Positions 60,175 to 64,000 of a DNA stretch of 64,000 nucleotides are shown here, one piece after another; position 1 is the first letter of the stretch; each line of letters starts with the position of its first letter. The stretch spans positions 95,744,132-95,808,131 of the forward strand of contig CM060174.1 in NCBI GenBank assembly GCA_030549775.1. Direction: 5' to 3'. This DNA comes from Tamarix chinensis (taxonomy: Eukaryota; Streptophyta; Magnoliopsida; Caryophyllales; Tamaricaceae). A model generated the notes under the pieces. The model was not told the DNA's origin. It searched no databases and saw only the letters and a list, made by a program, of their open reading frames with translations. The position numbers were made by a program, and so were the translations under genes.

Positions 60175-60660
60175 TACTACTACTACTACTACTACTATTA
60201 ATAATAATATTATCATTATTTTGTTACTAATGATATTAATACTAACTTTAGCCATTATAGTATTATTACCCCTTTCACACTTAACAACAACATCATCATC
60301 ATCATCATCATCATCATCATTACCACTATTATTATTATTATTATTATGCTAATACACTTGACCATGTTATTACCAATGCTACTATTATTATGATTTCTAG
60401 AACCTTATTAGCATTATTCTTAAGATTGAAACTATTGTCACTATCATTATTATTATTCGTATCGTTATTATTATTATTACTACTAGCATTATTAATATAA
60501 GTGTCATTATGGTCATTACTCTTATATTATTTTCATCATTATTATCATTACTAGTGTTTGGGCCGATATAAGTATTATTAATAAAACTAACAATAATATT
60601 TTTATTAGTGATATTGAAACCTATTAATTTTAATACTATAAATGTCATTAATACTTACTT
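59940..60660. repeat. Trinucleotide-rich domain of element E
   Basis: Contains a long TTA/ATT run (about 60112-60172), a TAC/ACT run (60173-60198) and an ATC run (60291-60321). It is the counterpart of the domain in D on the opposite strand. Confidence 0.8.
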
Positions 60661-61769
60661 TGGTTAGTAGCGGCATGATTAATTATCTTGAGAAATAATA
60701 ACCCTACTTTTAGTTATAAAACTACTATTATCATCGTTAGCCCTAATAGTAGGCCATAGTAGGGGTAAAGTAGGAAATGTTGGTAATTGTGGTAAGAGGG
60801 AGATTAACCTATAGTATTTCCCACTTATAGGTGAATTAAGTCAAAACCCTAAGGAGGCGTAGGAGCGTGCTGCCCGACAACATTTTAGTGGCCCTTTAGG
60901 ACATGCATGTTAGGTTAATTAATGTGGTGATGTGTGATGGAGGCATGAAAAAAGAAAAGTGGAAAGTAAGATAACCAAGGGGAATTAAGTTGGCTAACGT
61001 AGGTAAGAATGACCTAAATAACCCATGATCCATGAGTGGTGAATAAAGGGGGGACTTAAATGAAATGAAAGAGTGGAAGAATCTAGGGGTCACATGGGAG
61101 AAACTAGGGTTTGCATGGGAATCTTAGGATTTTGCATGAAAAACATCGAGGGTTTTCATGGAATGGTTAGAGTCTGCATGGGGGCAAACCTTATGTATGG
61201 AAAGTTGCCTTGGGGTGTGAGGAAGGTAATAGAAGTGTGGTTTGGGTGATTGGAGACTTCGGGTGAAAAATAGTACTTGGGATAGTATAAGGGTGCATAG
61301 GAGACTGAGCTAGGGTTTTTGAGGAAAACCTAATTTGAGAAGGTGGAAAAAAAGAAAAAGAAAAAAATAAAAATAAATAAGGATGAGTAACGTATGAAGT
61401 GAGGATTGAATCTAAGGATCATGACATGTCGGGTATTAAAATAGTTTAGGTTGTGTGAGGCAAAGAATAATGGGCCACATAGGCCTAAATTAGGGTTTTC
61501 TAGAGAAAACCCTAGGGAGGAATATGAATGGGCTTAGTGGTATGAGGTAGTGGACCTTGACCCACCCGCATCGAAATTGGGCTTCTAGTATGGGTAATAG
61601 AATAAGGAAGGGATATCAGGGTAGTTAAGAAGTGTTAGAGTCTCAAGATATGGGATGAGCCCCTCTTGGGAGGATAGAAGTAGAAGATTGGCGGCATGCA
61701 TGTCAAAGGTGAAAAATTCTCGAATAAGACATAAATAAGACACTAATCATTTAAAGAGGAAGATTGTTG

Positions 61770-62090
61770 AGCCGAGCCCAAACCGGCCCACCAGTAAATA
61801 ATAGTGGCCAAGAGCTGGGGTGCCCTGCATGATTGGTCCACCAACGAATAATAGTGGCTAGGTGTATTTTACCCTGCATGAGCGTTCCACCGGCTATAAC
61901 AGTAGGAGTTTTCATGCTCAACAGACCAAACATAATGATGATTAGACATGGGAAAGACATGGAGTAATTATAGTAGAATACCATGAGAGTCAGGGCCAGA
62001 CCGGTCCACCGACGAATAATAGTGGCCAGGAGCATTTTGCTCTAAATGATCGATCCACCAGCGAATAATAGTGGGGTTCCCACACTCGCA
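61770..62090. repeat. CCACTATTAT array of element E (inverted)
   Basis: Units read 'ccggcccaccagtaaataatagtggcc', 'ggtccaccaacgaataatagtggc' and 'ggtccaccgacgaataatagtggcc', the reverse complement of the array in D. Confidence 0.8.
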
Positions 62091-62269
62091 TGGATTGATA
62101 AAGACTATGATGTGAATCAACTATATTTATCAGATATCTAAAGAATAAGTTATCCGGACCATAGCCAGTCTTCTTTATCTGTGTTATTGCATGTTGTTTA
62201 TGTAATTATGCTATTTATGCTATGTTTTATGTTTTTGTATGTTGGCCCTAGTGCATATGTTACCTTACT

Positions 62270-62286
62270 CAGTATGTAGCGTACTG
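62270..62286. repeat. 7-bp hairpin of element E
   Basis: CAGTATGTAGCGTACTG has stems CAGTATG and CGTACTG (one T-G pair) with loop TAG. It is followed by 'tgctgctcattccc', the inverse of the phrase next to the hairpin in D. Confidence 0.7.
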
Positions 62287-64000
62287 ATCACCCGTTTCAT
62301 GGGTGCTGCTCATTCCCACGAGAAGAAGACCCGTCTAAGTTTGTGCAGGTCAGTGATTTTATCTTCGATGCCTACGACACTTACGAAGCATTGGGCGGGG
62401 CTGAGAGTTGAGCTTTGACCTAGCTTGGGGGGGTTGAGAGTGACATGGTTGAAGTCTATCTTCCGTTTTTTTCTCTCCTATATCGTTAGTTTTATTATGT
62501 TGTATGATGCTTTATGTCATTTGGAACTTTGAAACCGTACTTTGGGTTGTACCTCTTTTGGTTATCACACTCTGATTTTTTATATGGTTAACAACTCATT
62601 TCTTTTGTGAATGCTCGTTTTGATTATCAATTTGTGCTTGATATCTATCCCAATCAGCCTTAGCACTTGGTACTGGAGCGATAAAAGTGAACCGATCTGG
62701 TACTAAGGATGGCGGTAATATCCCCGTAATTTACTTTTTTTTATTTCTCTTTCGCTAATTATTTTAATAAATTGAAAATTTTTCAGTTATAAATTTTGAG
62801 GAATTACATATATAGTTTCATAATTGTAATTTCTAGATGAATATGTCTCCTAACTTTTAACAATAGTAGAATATCTATTATACAAATATTAGTAGCATAC
62901 TATTAGTAGAACTATAAAAAGTTAAAGTAGCAACACAACATATTAAAAAATAGTGCACAATAAGATTTAAACATTTCATTATCCTATTGAAATCATCTTT
63001 AGCACCCTATACAAATTGTATTTTTTTTATGATTTCAATTTCATATCAGAAATAATTATCAAAGGCTTGTTTAAAGTTCTATATATTAGGTTTGCCATCA
63101 CTTTCTTTGCAAGTTTCATCTGCTAGTGATTTTGGCATGATTTATTACTCTTTACTTTGATAAACTATAACAAATAATACTAATCATCAAGAGTTGAGGT
63201 CTTTAAATTTGCCTTATATTTTTTTTATAACAAGAAGGAAACCAAGGATAAAGAACATAATATACCAATCCTAGTTCTAAAGCCTGACAATGATCAAGGA
63301 AATTTCCCAAATCAACCACTATTTTATAGAGTGGAATGAACTTGAATTGGGCTCTCAGAAAATGTGCATTAGAAAAATAGTGCAATAAAATTGGAAGTTC
63401 CTAAATTTGCAATGAGGACAACTTATATCATAGTTTACACATAAATGTTGATAGTGTAATTAATTAGTATCTTTCTATTCCTTATACTTCTGGTTCACAC
63501 ATTTCTCATATTAATTCTACGTGAGTACGAAAACCCCACTATTATAGCCAATGGATCGGAAACACTCTACAGGATAGAACACACCTGGCCACTATTATAG
63601 CGGGTGGACTGGAATCACTCAACAAGGCAACATGCACCTGACCACTATTATTGTTGATGGACCGAAAAATATATATATCCTCACTAGCTCCGACTCATGA
63701 AGTGTTCCACTGTAAGTAATTAGTATCTTCCCATGACTTATTACCATGCGATGTTATTCATTCATCACACTTACTTACCATTACCTCTTCCACATGACAC
63801 ATATTTAACACAATCCATGATCTCAAGACTTCCTTCCATCTTTTCCCACTCACCATGAACCTAAAACACTTCTTTATTACCAAAACCATCACTTCTCTCG
63901 TCCCATACTTGACATTACAATCTCACTATCCAACTCCCATACATGATCACCAAAACCCTAGTTAGCTCCCTGAAAACCCTAGTACTTCTCCTTTCTTTCA

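Larger units (their letters stand above)
58600..62808 (+). mobile_element. Element E: 4.2-kb solo-LTR-like element, inverted relative to A-D
   Basis: The left end is TGAAATACCCCGAAACCC and the right end is AAATTTTGAGGAATTACA. The 5-bp duplication is TATAT (58595-58599 and 62809-62813). Order on the plus strand: pyrimidine-rich GC-rich domain with promoter (58890-59900), trinucleotide domain (59940-60660), 'aaccctaaggaggcgtaggagcgtgct' block (60855), 'accctag' block, array (61770-62090), hairpin (62270-62286). This is the mirror image of D, so E is the same kind of element in the opposite direction. No coding domain is present. Confidence 0.85.
57770..64000 (-). mobile_element. Element F: partial solo-LTR-like element, split by E, leaving the window
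   Basis: The left end candidate TATAACATCCCAAAACTG resembles the left end of C (TGTAACATCCCAAATGTA), with TG changed to TA. Its left part is 57770-58599. After E and the repeated target TATAT it continues from 62814 to the window edge, with a CCACTATTAT array at 63523-63710. The right end lies outside the window, so the candidate target AATCA (57765-57769) cannot be tested. An unrecognised 102-codon open frame lies at 57897-58205. Confidence 0.5.

Overview
This is nuclear DNA from a flowering plant. It is AT-rich, with one intron-bearing gene that is clearly plant, surrounded by plant transposable elements: CACTA, Ty3/gypsy, an L1-type LINE, a Stowaway-like MITE and long solo-LTR-like elements. 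I see no bacterial, organellar or phage features, no rRNA or tRNA gene, and no CRISPR array. I cannot name the species.

The only intact host gene lies on the minus strand: a DA1-family protein (ubiquitin-interacting motifs, LIM domain, HEMMH metallopeptidase). It has eleven coding exons between 39675 and 29027 and an upstream 5'UTR exon near 41.6 kb. I resolved every splice junction by eye. All are GT-AG and in phase, and the exons sum to 1509 nt (502 codons plus stop). Its ninth coding intron is 5.4 kb long. It holds a decayed LINE in antisense, a possible LTR fragment, an AT-rich tandem array and a Stowaway-like MITE.

Almost everything else is nested repeats. Region by region: 1-1.1 kb is a probable element fragment. 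1.1-3.5 kb is a diverged direct duplication. 3.5-3.9 kb is rich in ACCCGA words. 4.25-5.19 kb is a degenerate tandem array of about 167 bp units. 5.28-18.74 kb is a decayed CACTA transposon, split by element A (5603-13342), which is itself split by element B (6495-11521). 18.74-27.82 kb is another old element (G) interrupted by a degenerate Ty3/gypsy retrotransposon (20624-27003). 43.05-55.82 kb is a three-level nest, with D (45623-51680) inside C (45377-54699) inside a probable older element H. 57.77 kb to the window end is element F with E (58600-62808) inside it.

Elements A, B, C, D and E each have TG...CA-type ends (A's first G has mutated), mirrored CCCC/GGGG ends and a perfect 5-bp target-site duplication, yet no coding domain. 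I read them as giant solo LTRs of one Ty3/gypsy-like superfamily. Conserved CCAAT and TATA boxes orient D (minus) and E (plus). They share a short array built on CCACTATTAT...CCGGTGG, a hairpin whose stem is kept while its sequence changes, and a variable low-complexity block. D carries a nearly perfect 1023/1024-bp internal tandem duplication.

No new gene system is evident. The most unusual material is the internal architecture of this element family. Its repeat-name assignments are inferences from sequence read by eye.
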